Source of the DNA: Allomyces macrogynus ATCC 38327
Lineage: Eukaryota; Blastocladiomycota; Blastocladiomycetes; Blastocladiales; Blastocladiaceae
Direction of reading: 5' to 3'
DNA length: 35,973 bases
Assembly (NCBI GenBank): GCA_000151295.1
Contig: GG745334.1
Span: forward strand, 1,296,101 to 1,332,073
In this document: one piece after another, positions 1 to 9,608 of the stretch
Position numbering within the stretch: position 1 is the first letter of the stretch
How the letters are laid out: the number at the start of each line of letters is the position of its first letter
Translations under genes and position numbers: made by a program
The notes under the pieces: model-generated
Database searches by the model: none
The model's input: only the letters and a program-made list of their open reading frames with translations
Told to the model about the DNA's origin: nothing

Positions 1-1
1 G

Positions 2-3000
2 GTCGATACACCGCGTGCTCGATGCGGCCGTGGCCCGACATATTGCCCGCGCGTGCCGGCGACAAGGCGCCCAAAGCAGGACCGCAAGCGCGTGTTTCAT
101 GTCGTCAAGCAGTGCCTCGGTGGCACGTCGCACGCGCTCCTCGAGGATCTCGGTACGACGCTGTTCCTGGCCCCTGCGGCACCCTGAGGACGCGTACTGC
201 TTCGCAGCCGTGCGCCATCTCAAGCAGAACCCGACCATTCTCGCCAACTTGGTGCCCGAGGACGTGGAGCCGCTCGCCGAGTCGCTGGTCGCTGCGCTCG
301 ATCGCGACGGCAACAAGATTGCAGCGACCGTGCTCGAAACGGAAGCCATGGTCGAGTTCCTGGCCAAGTGTGTCGGTAACGAGTTTGTGCACGCCGTGAT
401 CAAACATGCGCTCAAGAAGCCCTCGCGCCCGGCGGTTGCGGCCGTGGCTCGTGTCAACGCAACCTGGGCGGCCGGGTTGACGGACGCGTCGCGCCAGGCA
501 GCGACGCTGTTCCTGATCCATGCCGGTGCGACGCACGCCGGGTGGCTCAAGGAGAAGTCGTTGACCGCGCCGACGGCGGCCAACGACCATGTGGCCGCGC
601 TGCTTGCAACGCCCGAGTACGCCATGACGGGTCTGGGCCTCGTCACGAACGCCAACCAGACGGCGCTGTTCCCGGCCATCGTTGCACTGATCCACGACGA
701 CCGCGAAAAGGTGTCAACGGCGGCTGTGCTCAAGGCTTCCGCTGTCAAGGGGACCGACATGAAACAGCGTGTTCTGTGCGAGCTGTTTGCGCTGCCGGCC
801 ATCCGTCTCGCCAAGTACACGGGCCAGGTGCAGGCGCTGTTGCAGGGCAAGAACGCCCACGAGTTGCTCGTGGGTGGGCTCGCGCACGAGACTCCGGCCG
901 TGGTCGAACAGTGCCTCAAGCACTTGGCGCGACTCGTGGCCAAGCCCTCGGCGCCGACCGATTTCCAGGCGCTGATCCCGCACGTGTTCCCGTGCTTTAT
1001 GCACGCGGCGCTGTCGGTCCGACAGCATGCGCGCCAGGTGCTCGTTGCGGTGCTCAAGCACTACAAAACGGCGGCGGCCGCCTCGGTGTCGGCCAAGGAC
1101 GAGGCCGGCAGCAAGAAGAAGAAGTTCAAGTATCAGCTGACAGTCTTCCCGCCCGTCGGGTACGCGGCCAACGCGGTCCTGTTTGTCGAGCCCAAGGCCA
1201 TGCACGACTGGCTCGTTGAAGTGACCGAGACGACGGACCTGACGACGTCGCACGAGGCCGTCTTGCACCAGACCTACCGCAAGAAGAAGCGGCAGGTCCT
1301 GACGGCGTTCTTGTCGCACATGCCGCATCTGCGCGTCGCCCTGCTCGCACAGTGGCTGAAGCTGCTCTCGCTCGTCGACTCGCCCGACGTGTTCCTCGCG
1401 CTGCACTTGCACTTCCGCAAGCGGCACGCAATGCTCGGCCTGAACAGCACGCAAGAGGACGTGGCCGTGATCATTCAGTTCATTCACTGCATCACGCCGG
1501 GCGTCGCGTCGCAGATTTTGCAGTCGGATTCGCTCGATACGTTCAAGCAGTTCCTGAACGGGTACATGACGCCGGACCTCGAGCGCGTTCAGCAGGCGAC
1601 GCTCACACGCATCACGCCGGACCTGTTCCTGTCGCTCTCGGGCGAGCAGCAGTACGAGCTGCTCTACATTCTGCTCAACATTGTCTCCAAGTCGCAAGTT
1701 TCGGACGTCGTCCTCGAGGCCAAGTCGGTGCTCAAGCGCATTCCGATCGCCGTGCACTCGCTCGTGCAGCTGTTCCACAAGTTTCACAAGAATAAGGACG
1801 GCCAGCAGGGCGGACACAATGCGGCAGGCGCCGGCAGCAACAAGCGCGCGGCCAATGCTGCGGGTGGGAGCGGCGGCGGTATGCCCGTGCGCCAGCGCAT
1901 GAGCAAGCTCACGTCGCTGCTTGAGCTGATTTCGTACAAGGAGGTGCCCGGCAACGACAAGCTGGTCCAGCCGCTGTTCAGCACGCTGCAGTACATTCTC
2001 AACCACCCGGACTACACGCAGTACGACTACATTATCCAACTCGTGCTCGCCGACTTGCTGCTCGTCAACAAGGCCGCGCTCGACGAGTCAGTCTTCCGCA
2101 TCGACTTGCTCGTCACATGCATTCGGTCGACCGACAATCCGCAGACGCACAACTCGGTCCTGCTCGTCCTGTCGTCACTGGCCGCGCTGTGCCCCGAAAA
2201 GGTGCTGCTGCACGTCATGCCCATCTTTACGTTCATGGGCGCGCACGTGCTGCGGCAAGACGACGAGTACACGTTCAACGTCATCGAGTCGACCATCGAA
2301 AAGATTATCCCGTCGCTGCTGCTCAACGTCACGCACATCAAGCATGTGATCCAAGTGTTTGTCGATGCGATCCAGCACATTCCGATTCACCGCCGCCTGC
2401 GCCTGTTCACGACGCTCATCAAGACGCTCGGCGACCAGTACCTGCACGCAATCATTGCCCTGCTGCTCGAAAAGGAACACGTCAAGCTGCTCGAGTTCTG
2501 CCTGCTCATCTCAAGCGAGTTCCCGGTCGAGGGGCAGCTCAAGGCCACGATCGAGCTTGTGCGCATGTGCTGCGAAGAGACGCCCGACATGGACAGCGTC
2601 GCGGCCGAGGCCAAGGCGCAGGTCGAGCAACCCAAGAAGCGTGCGGGTAAGCGCAGCGCCAACAACAAGAAGGCGTCGGCGACCAACGACGACGACCGGC
2701 TCATCTCGCTCGAGTCGCTGGCCAAGATCAAGCCACCGGTGCTCATGTTCATTGACGAGAACCTGATGATGCGGTCGTTTATCTCGTCGCTCAGTAAGGC
2801 CAAGGTCGAGGCCGAGGTCAAGCTGTTTGTGCAGGAACTGCTCACGTTTGTGCAGCGGCACGCGACCAACAAGCCAGTCCTGCGGCTCGCCTACGGGATT
2901 CTCGACAAGGTGCACCATCTGCTCAGTCTATCGACGTTCATCTCGGTCATTTCGGACCTGTGGCGCCACCCGTCGTCGCTCATCCAGAAGCGCGCCGTGA

Positions 3001-4485
3001 CCATGTTCAACGACCGCGTCAGCCACCTGAGCACGGCCACGGTGCAGAAGTACCGCGTGCCGCTCATGGCCACGCTCCCGGCCGTGCAATGGATCTTTGC
3101 AGAGCGGTCGGCCGACCCGGAAATGGTGCAGCTCGGGCTCATGGCACTGCAGCAGCTGTGCACACATTTCGCCGCGCACGCGCAGCACACGGCCACGTTC
3201 CTGGATGCCGTGCCAACGATTCTAGGGTACCTGTCGTCGGGCACGGCCGCGGCCGTGACGGCGTCGGCGTTTGTGTGCCTGTCGCATTTCATTGCACAGC
3301 TCACGCAGCGCATGGTCAAGTACCTGAACAAGTGGATGGCGTCGCTGCTCACGTTCATGGAGGCCAACAAGCACCACCCGCTCAACGAAATCAGCGCGCT
3401 GACCTGCGTCGAGCAGTGCGTGCTGCACCTGCATGCGTTCTTGCCGCCGTTCTTGCCCAAGGTGTTTGCGTGCCTGTTTGCCGACCGCGACCTTGAAGCG
3501 ACCATGGCCAACCCGCAGCTCGACCTGCTGTACGCGAAAATGGATGCTGTGGCCGCGCAGGTTGCGTCGCACATGCAGATGCGTCACCTGCTCCCGGCGC
3601 TCTTCAACTTTACGGCCAAGCTTGTCCCGGGCACCAACTCTGTCGAGCACGTGGTGCGGTTCGGCAAGCACGTTGTCGCTGCACTCAAGAAGGACGACAT
3701 CAAGCAGCACCACGGCGACCTGTTTGCCAAGTATTTCCTGGTCCTGCTCGACCAGACGCCGTACACGCCCACGGCGATCGCCGCGCTCGTCGACCTGGTC
3801 ATGAAACTCAACGAGAACCTGTTCAAGCCCATGTTTGGCCACATGCTCCGTTGGTTGCGCGAACAGCCCCAGCGCCGTGCCGCCGTCTTCTTCCACGCGC
3901 AGGCGTACATGTTCGACCACCTCAAGAACCTGCTCGTCGGGTATATGGCGCTGGCCCTCGACGACGCGCTCGCCGTCCTCAACGCCGCGCGCGAGCAGGG
4001 CGCCGACACGACCGCCGCTGCGCACGTGCTCGATGCGCTTTACAAGTGCGCGCTCTACGATACGGCCAAGGTCGTCGAGGCTCACCTCGAGCCTGTTACG
4101 GCTGGTGTTGCGGCGACGCTCGTCGTCCCGGCCCTCGCGCCCGCCGCCGCCAAGGCGCTCGTGCAGATTGCCGTCACGGTCAACTCGGGACGCGCACTGG
4201 AAAACTGTCAACACGACGTTGCTCGAGGTCGCGCGCGGGGATATGTTTGACGACGATGAGGCTGTGTCGAGCGACATGGCGCTCGATGCGCGCCGCCCCG
4301 CGGTCGGCACGCTCGGGACGCTGTTTGAGACGATTGGCGAGGGGTACCTCGTGCTACTGCCGGAAACGATTCCGACGATTGCCGAGTGCCTCGAGGACGA
4401 GGAGCTGGAGACGGCTACGGCTACGGCCGTGCGCCAGATCGAGGGCGTGCTCGGCGAGCCGCTACAGAAGTACCTGCAAAAGTAA
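2..4485 (+). CDS. UTP10: UTP10/HEATR1 homologue, small-subunit processome HEAT-repeat protein (5' truncated, two frame breaks)
   Basis: Family role: UTP10 (human HEATR1) belongs to the t-UTP/UtpA part of the U3 snoRNP small-subunit processome in the nucleolus and is needed for pre-18S processing and rDNA transcription. What is seen: about 1,490 residues of leucine-rich helical repeats in one long frame (about 186-4190). A block at about 2090-2400 (CIRSTDNPQTHNSVLLVLSS, then MPIFTFMG, then RQDDEYTFNVIEST) is the most recognisable U3snoRNP10-type region. The C-terminus (GEGYLVLLPETIPTIAECLE, ending LQKYLQK before TAA) is typical of the family. Family members have roughly 1,800-2,100 residues, so the N-terminus lies outside the window. 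The frame breaks twice. Upstream of position 171 the coding frame is the one starting at position 2, and one extra C in 171-174 restores continuity. Near 4187-4189 one extra G shifts the tail, which resumes as DAHWKTVNTTLLEVARGD. No intron signals fit either break, so base-calling errors are likely. The gene converges on COG6. Confidence 0.88.
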
Positions 4486-4630
4486 GCAGAGAATCGCTCG
4501 GTTTTTCTTTTTTTTGAAGTGTTTGGTTTTGTACTGCGTGTCATTTGGCTTCAACAGAGAAGCTGGTTCTTTTCATCATTTCGCTCGGCAGACGCATCTT
4601 CGATTCAAAACGACGTTCGCTTCTATTCGA
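4486..4630. other. Short convergent 3' intergenic region, UTP10 / COG6
   Basis: The stops of UTP10 (+) and COG6 (-) are only about 145 nt apart. The stretch is T-rich on the plus strand just after the UTP10 stop (4500-4515). It presumably holds both 3' UTRs and their processing signals. No canonical AATAAA was seen. Confidence 0.5.
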
Positions 4631-7056
4631 CTACAGACACAGCAGCGTCTGCACCTCGCCCTCGGACCGCGGCACCAGGGCCTTAAAGAGCTCGCCATTG
4701 CGCTCGTCAGCAATCGCCTTCCGGAGCCGGCCGTAATCGTCCATGAACTGGCCGAGCGGTCGTTGATTTGCGTCACGTACTCCTTGTTGGTCAAGCTCGA
4801 CAGACTCGCAGCCACGCCCAGATGGCCCGAAATGAGCATCGCATCAAACTCGGCGATCGCATCGGCCAAAGCCACGGGCGAGCACCCAAGTTGCGCCAGC
4901 GACTCGTGGCTGGGGTGGTCCAGAAGGTCGACGATGGAGGCGATTCCAGACTCACTGAGCAGGGCACGGTGCTGGAGATTGGAGAGGCAAGAAAGATCAT
5001 CAGCATCGCGACGAAATAAAACAGCCAAAAAGAATCGAGACGAACGTGCTCGGCGACCAGCGAGTCGATGTAAATCTGAACTTTGGCTTTGCAACGCGCT
5101 CGCCTTGGACTCGCATATGGTGTGTAGTGCGTCCTAGATCAGGTGGAGAACCGTCCGTCGCGACGTTAGCATCATCAGCACAGTCATCTCTCCCCCCTCG
5201 AATCACGCGTCCCTTGAGTCGCTCCAAGCCAGTTCAACAAGACCACGTTGCCCGTCCGTGAGCGGCCAGATTTTGTGCCCGCAATGACGCACGCCCTGCA
5301 GGCCCGGGTCCCACGAACCAGGTCCAGGAACGGCTTGACGTCGGTCACCGCAGCAGGATCGACCCGACGGGTAGGTCCGAGTGCGTGCGCGCCATGCTCC
5401 AAATCAGGTCGACGGCGCGCTGGACGTTGTCCGTCGGCAGAAGCTCGCCCGAATCGGGATTTTGCAGGTCCTGCGTCGTAATCTGGGCCAATTCCTCGAG
5501 CGCCGACTTGAACAGCTTGAGCGAGGTCGCTTGGAGGCTCCAAACGCAAACAGGGGGCGGGTCAGTTCCAATCCGCGAGAGAAAAGAAGAATGGAAGGTG
5601 AAGGCCCATCGTACTCTCGCGTCATGGCGACGAGATTGGCCTGGGCCGGAAACGTGCGCGTGAACAGGTCTGCGTTGACGTGCAGCAGATGCGCGACGCG
5701 GAACGGCAAGACAATGTCCTCGAACAGCGACCTGCTGTCGTCGGACATGGCATCTTCGAGCGCCTGCTCCACGCGCAGCTGCACGGGACGGCAAATGCCC
5801 AACGTGCTCTTGTCAACGAGCTCAATTGCCACGGGCCGCGGCAGTCCTGCACGCGCGGTCCACAGGTCCATTTCGGCGGTCGTGACATTGTGCAGCCACG
5901 AGTAGAGATCGCCGACGAACCGCAGCGGGTCGTAGGAGGTGAGCTCGAGCGGCGCGCCGCTGGTCGTCGACGTGGTCGATCCGCGACGCGCTGTGACGTT
6001 GCGCGGGGTCGCCAGGGAACCAATCAGCGAGATACCGCTACCGCGAGTGAGCGCGTCGTTGAACTACCGCTGCAGCGCGATGTGGCGCTGGCCAGCGAGT
6101 TCCTCATCAATGACGGCGAGCAAAACGGGTCGGGATTGGAATGCCGGCAGGACGCGCGGGAGGAAAGCCGGAAGCTCAGGCGTGAGCAGGGCGAATACGG
6201 AAAGATGCGACTGGACCCACGAGTACATGCAGCCAAAAGCCGTTTCCAGGTGCATACGGCACGCGTCGAGGATCTCGGCACTGTTGAAATGGGGAAGTGG
6301 AGCAATGAGCCAGGATGTCGGATTTTTGCAATGATCATGGTCAACGCGGCACGTACTTGAGCGACCCATGGACAGGCTCGCTGGCAAGGCGCGCTTCCAG
6401 GGAACGCGCCTTGTCGAGCGCTGCAAAGAAGCCCTCGGAAAGATGCGGCGACGGCGACGAGAGCAAGGCCATTTCGTCGTCGCTCAAGACATTGTCGTCA
6501 ATGAAGACGCTAAGTTGATCTCCCTCGTGCGCAGCTGGTCGCTAAACGGAACGCCACAATCAGTTGAAGGTTCGACATCCGAAATGAACTCTCGGCGTCC
6601 GTACATTTCAGCTGTCTTGGCGTCAATGTCGCGGAAAAATTGGTCGCGCTGGCCCTTGCTGATGCAAACACAGACTTGGTCGCGACGCAGCTTCGGATCA
6701 TGGCTGCAATGTCACTTTCGTAGCGGTCTATCCTCTCAAGCCCGGTGTCCTCTCGTGAGCAGTATTTTCCACCCAATCGTAAGCGGCTCTGCCGCTCAGG
6801 TTGCGGTTGATTGCGGGAATCCTACGTTTTCGACGACATTGGCGAGCTGAATCAGCTCGTCATACAGATCCAGCTGCGAGTCTTCAATGTCGTCGTGCAG
6901 CGTGGCTCCATCGGGGAGCTCTCCCTCATCGCCACACCACTCGTCGAGCGCGACAAGCGCGTCGGCCGTGGCTCGAGCGCCCTCCGGGTCATTGAAGGCT
7001 GGCCGAAACACGGGACACGCAATGGCCTCTTGCAGCCGCCGTCGCACGGGTATCAT
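4631..7056 (-). CDS. COG6: COG6, conserved oligomeric Golgi complex subunit 6 (multi-exon, one in-frame TAG, frame breaks)
   Basis: Family role: COG6 is a lobe B subunit of the conserved oligomeric Golgi complex, which tethers retrograde vesicles at Golgi cisternae. The strongest match is the segment SYDPLRFVGDLYSWLH, the COG6 hallmark (HDPLRYVGDMLAWLH in animals), preceded by FNDALTRG. Other matches are RPVLLAVIDEELAG (6060-6110), DEMALLSSPSPHLSEGFFAAL (6390-6490) and the C-terminal QFMDDYGRLRKAIADERNGE ending in LLCL and TAG at 4631. The start chosen is the first ATG at 7056, giving MIPVRRRLQEAI, which resembles the family N-terminus. Introns with clear GT-AG ends lie at 4972-5045, 5538-5613 and 6281-6356. 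Another begins at 6825, and a further one or two lie in 6530-6780 and 5050-5220. Oddities: an in-frame TAG at 6064-6066 replaces a residue that the family alignment keeps, and the last 40 codons need a one-base shift near 4735-4790. Exon ends in 5050-5350 are not resolved. Confidence 0.85.
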
Positions 7057-7263
7057 GATTACTGTCGCGACTTGCTGCAAGTTCTAGGTGCACTTGAAGG
7101 GGCGCGGCGCGTTGCCTTTTGCCGGTATTATTTTCGATGGTGGGGAGCCAAACATACTCGATGTGACTCAAAGTCACTGTCCGCCACGTCAGATGTTATC
7201 CATGCCTGCCTGTCAAGTAAACAGGAGCGTCCGTAGGTACGGTAGCCGTCCGCCCAAGCTAGC

Positions 7264-7455
7264 GTCACGGAATAAAATAGAAAAGAGATAGGGCTCGCAG
7301 GCACGGGTCCTGTCGATGCTGGGGTTCCCTGCCAGCAAGTAAACTCGTGCATGGGTGAGCAGCCGCCTTCTGCGCAATCAGTGATATATAATACAAACGG
7401 TTGGCCAAACCCCAGCATGTTTGATGAGTGGTGTGTCACGTAATAAAATGGAAAA
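7264..7455. repeat. Pair of short imperfect direct repeats
   Basis: Two 21-nt copies, 7264-7284 and 7435-7455, share 19 bases: GTCACG, one differing base, AATAAAAT, one differing base, GAAAA. A shorter shared string (CAAGTAAAC) precedes each copy at about 7214 and 7336. Between them lies the 11-bp inverted repeat ATGCTGGGGTT (7316-7326) and its complement (7408-7418). Possible meanings are a decayed small transposon, duplicated promoter elements, or chance. Confidence 0.4.
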
Positions 7456-7941
7456 TAGCCAAGATAACGTCTGACCGGCTGGGCCAGCGTCGATCTCATG
7501 CCAAGGCGGCTTTCATCATAACGCTTGGCAATTTGTCAAATTTTGCTGCCCATGCAGAGCTGGGGTCAAGCAAGTCACTCATTGCTGCACTGCACCATGC
7601 GAGCCACTTTCAAGTGATGATGCGGCCATTCGGTGCGCCAAGTTGGCATGCGTTTCCACGAGTCCACCTATCAATCGTCGAACGGCAGTAGATCGGTGGG
7701 TCAGTCTGAACGAACCGTGTCGAGACCATCCGGACTCTCGCACATAGAGCCTGCTTGTGCTGATCAGCTCTCCGCTGACGAAACGATACGCCTGTCACCA
7801 CGGAAATCGAGGCTCGACCAGATATGATCTATCTAGTCATCCTTGACGCACAAGAAGACGCGCGCGCCCGCGGCGCGTCCACTTCGACTCCTCGTCCCTT
7901 CTGAAATTCCTTCTGACGAGTCTTGTGGTGCGGATCGACCG

Positions 7942-7948
7942 TATAAAA
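7942..7948 (+). promoter_or_regulatory. TATA-like element upstream of the PPxY gene
   Basis: TATAAAA at 7942-7948 lies about 100 nt before the ATG at 8048. The following 100 nt are C/T-rich, as is common in fungal 5' leaders. The assignment rests on sequence and position only. Confidence 0.45.
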
Positions 7949-8047
7949 ACATCCTTCGCCCCCTCTCGTTGGGCGATTTCATCTCTGCCGCCGATCCCTC
8001 ATTGCCCATCACTCTCTTCGCTCCTCTCTACAACGGTATTCCCCGCC

Positions 8048-9133
8048 ATGACTGCCCCAACTGACCAGTATGGCCTCCGCTCTCACGCCGCCAACCCGTT
8101 CGAGGCGGCAGGCTGCAACCGCACCCTCCACCTCCCGCCGACCGACGGCGTCCATGTCGTTACGACGCTCGTCAAGCTCTCGCACGCTTCAACTCGCGCA
8201 GAAGCCTACCGTGTTCTGCACCGCCATACAACCACGTCGCGGCTCGTCCACGGCACATTCCGAATTGACCGCGCCTCGGTGTTCGCTCTCCATCTCGAAC
8301 CTGCACGGTGGTGCCCGCTCCGTGGAGTTCCAACCGACCCGCTCGCCGTCTTTCTCCCCACGACGTCATCAGCTATCGTGCCGTTGCTCCAGCTCCTGTC
8401 TCCACCGAACCGATACGTAGCTGCGAGATCCCGAGCATTGCAAAACGCGTCACGCAGTGCCGTCCAGGCGCTGGTACCTGACGACAGTTGCCCGGCCGTC
8501 CTCAGCATTCCATCGATTGATTCTCAGTCCGCTCCCGCTCGACCGCCGCCGAACTATGACGAGGTCGCCGGGCCAAGCCATGAAGCTGAATGTCTTCCGT
8601 CGTATATCGAGTCGGTCTCGCGTGTCATGCCACGAAACCAATCGACCGATCGTGGTAGCGACACCACATCGATTCGCACTCTTGATTCTTCCACCACGTC
8701 GTCGACCAGCACTTGCTCCTCAAGTGGGCGCATGGGCGAAGAAGCAGTGCAGCATGCGTTTAACACGGTCGGGTACATATCGGTCGTGACACAGCACTTT
8801 CGCGACCCAGACTTGTCCGATCATGACGCGTCCCTCTCGCATCGCCACGTTGTGCAAATGGTGATCACACTGGCCGACCTGCCAGTCGAGATTTTCGAAG
8901 CGGCCGTGCGGTCAGTTGCGCGGCGTCTTCTCGACAAGCATGGTGTGAGCGCTGGCTGGCACCACCAACTCGTGGTACAGGTATCGGTCTCTGACCTGGA
9001 GCATCGGCTGGCACTCAAAAAACTGGGGTTCCAGCGCGTCGAGGACGAATCGGGACGCGAGCATAGGCAGGACGACGTGGTGTTGCATGCAATGCGCGTT
9101 GGAGAGATGGTGGTGGAGAAGAAGCGTGTGTAA
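8048..9133 (+). CDS. Unrecognised 361-residue protein with PPxY-type motifs and a possible GNAT-like C-terminus
   Basis: This is a single uninterrupted frame. The ATG at 8048 (context CCGCCATGA) is the first ATG after the TATA-like element and the pyrimidine-rich leader. I do not recognise a family for the whole protein. The middle is serine/threonine- and proline-rich and contains PPPNYDEV, a canonical PPxY motif, followed by LPSYIESV. Such motifs bind WW domains of Nedd4/Rsp5 ubiquitin ligases. The C-terminal 120 residues are more ordered in composition. They include VVQMVITLADLP, a helix-like AVRSVARRLLDKHGVSAG, and LALKKLGFQRVEDE. The last resembles the final A..LYEKLGF.. signature of GNAT acetyltransferases, but the acetyl-CoA-binding R/Q-x-x-G-x-G/A loop is not evident, so catalysis should not be assumed. 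No signal peptide or membrane segment is visible. Function is unknown; a ubiquitin-ligase adaptor or substrate is only a guess. Confidence 0.6.
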   Translation: MTAPTDQYGLRSHAANPFEAAGCNRTLHLPPTDGVHVVTTLVKLSHASTRAEAYRVLHRHTTTSRLVHGTFRIDRASVFALHLEPARWCPLRGVPTDPLAVFLPTTSSAIVPLLQLLSPPNRYVAARSRALQNASRSAVQALVPDDSCPAVLSIPSIDSQSAPARPPPNYDEVAGPSHEAECLPSYIESVSRVMPRNQSTDRGSDTTSIRTLDSSTTSSTSTCSSSGRMGEEAVQHAFNTVGYISVVTQHFRDPDLSDHDASLSHRHVVQMVITLADLPVEIFEAAVRSVARRLLDKHGVSAGWHHQLVVQVSVSDLEHRLALKKLGFQRVEDESGREHRQDDVVLHAMRVGEMVVEKKRV

Positions 9134-9608
9134 AGATACCATGGTTAATCGAAGACATGATGGATAAAATGATGCGATCGTGTGATGTCGCATGCTGGTT
9201 CAGTGGAAAGAACGTCGTCCATCAGGTATTGCTCCACCATGGTCTGTATTCGCACCGGCAAGAGCGTTGTAATTTGGATACGAGTACGGATGAGCGTCAG
9301 TTTGATGTCGGCCTGCCTGAAGTCAGGAAAATAATAGATCAACGAAAAGGATTAAACTCGTGGTCGTCACAAGGCCGAAGCAAAGAACAAGGCCAAGATG
9401 ACGTGGCACAGAAGTTGGGTCAGTCGAACAAGGCCAAGGGCTTCGACAGGCTCATTTCAGGACTCCGGATCCGCACGTATCGTGAGCCCCGTAGCAAGTG
9501 GAACGAAAATGGACAGCACCCATTTCAGCAACGATTTTGAGTCCATGACGAGTTTAGCACCCTCTGTATCGCATCTCTCTCGCGCCCAAACCGCTGGGCG
9601 CCCTCCAT
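9134..9608. other. Convergent intergenic region
   Basis: 475 nt separate the 3' ends of the PPxY gene (+) and the Lam-like gene (-). Open frames here are short, mixed in composition and unconvincing. I see no repeats or RNA gene. Confidence 0.5.

Larger units (their letters stand above)
7057..8047. other. Divergent intergenic region, COG6 / PPxY gene
   Basis: This 991-nt spacer has no convincing coding frame on either strand. It is more A/T-rich than its surroundings (for example 7264-7290, 7383-7400 and 7435-7466). It contains an imperfect direct repeat (7264-7284 and 7435-7455), an 11-bp inverted repeat (7316-7326 and 7408-7418) and a TATA-like element near its right end. It should carry the promoters of both flanking genes. 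Confidence 0.5.

Noticed and set aside
714..2039. 441-codon open frame on the minus strand inside UTP10
   Set aside because: Mirror frame of a GC-rich gene; Arg/Leu/Val-rich with no motif, while the plus strand carries conserved UTP10 sequence.
3222..4544. 440-codon minus-strand open frame
   Set aside because: Antisense shadow of the UTP10 C-terminus, overlapping its conserved tail.
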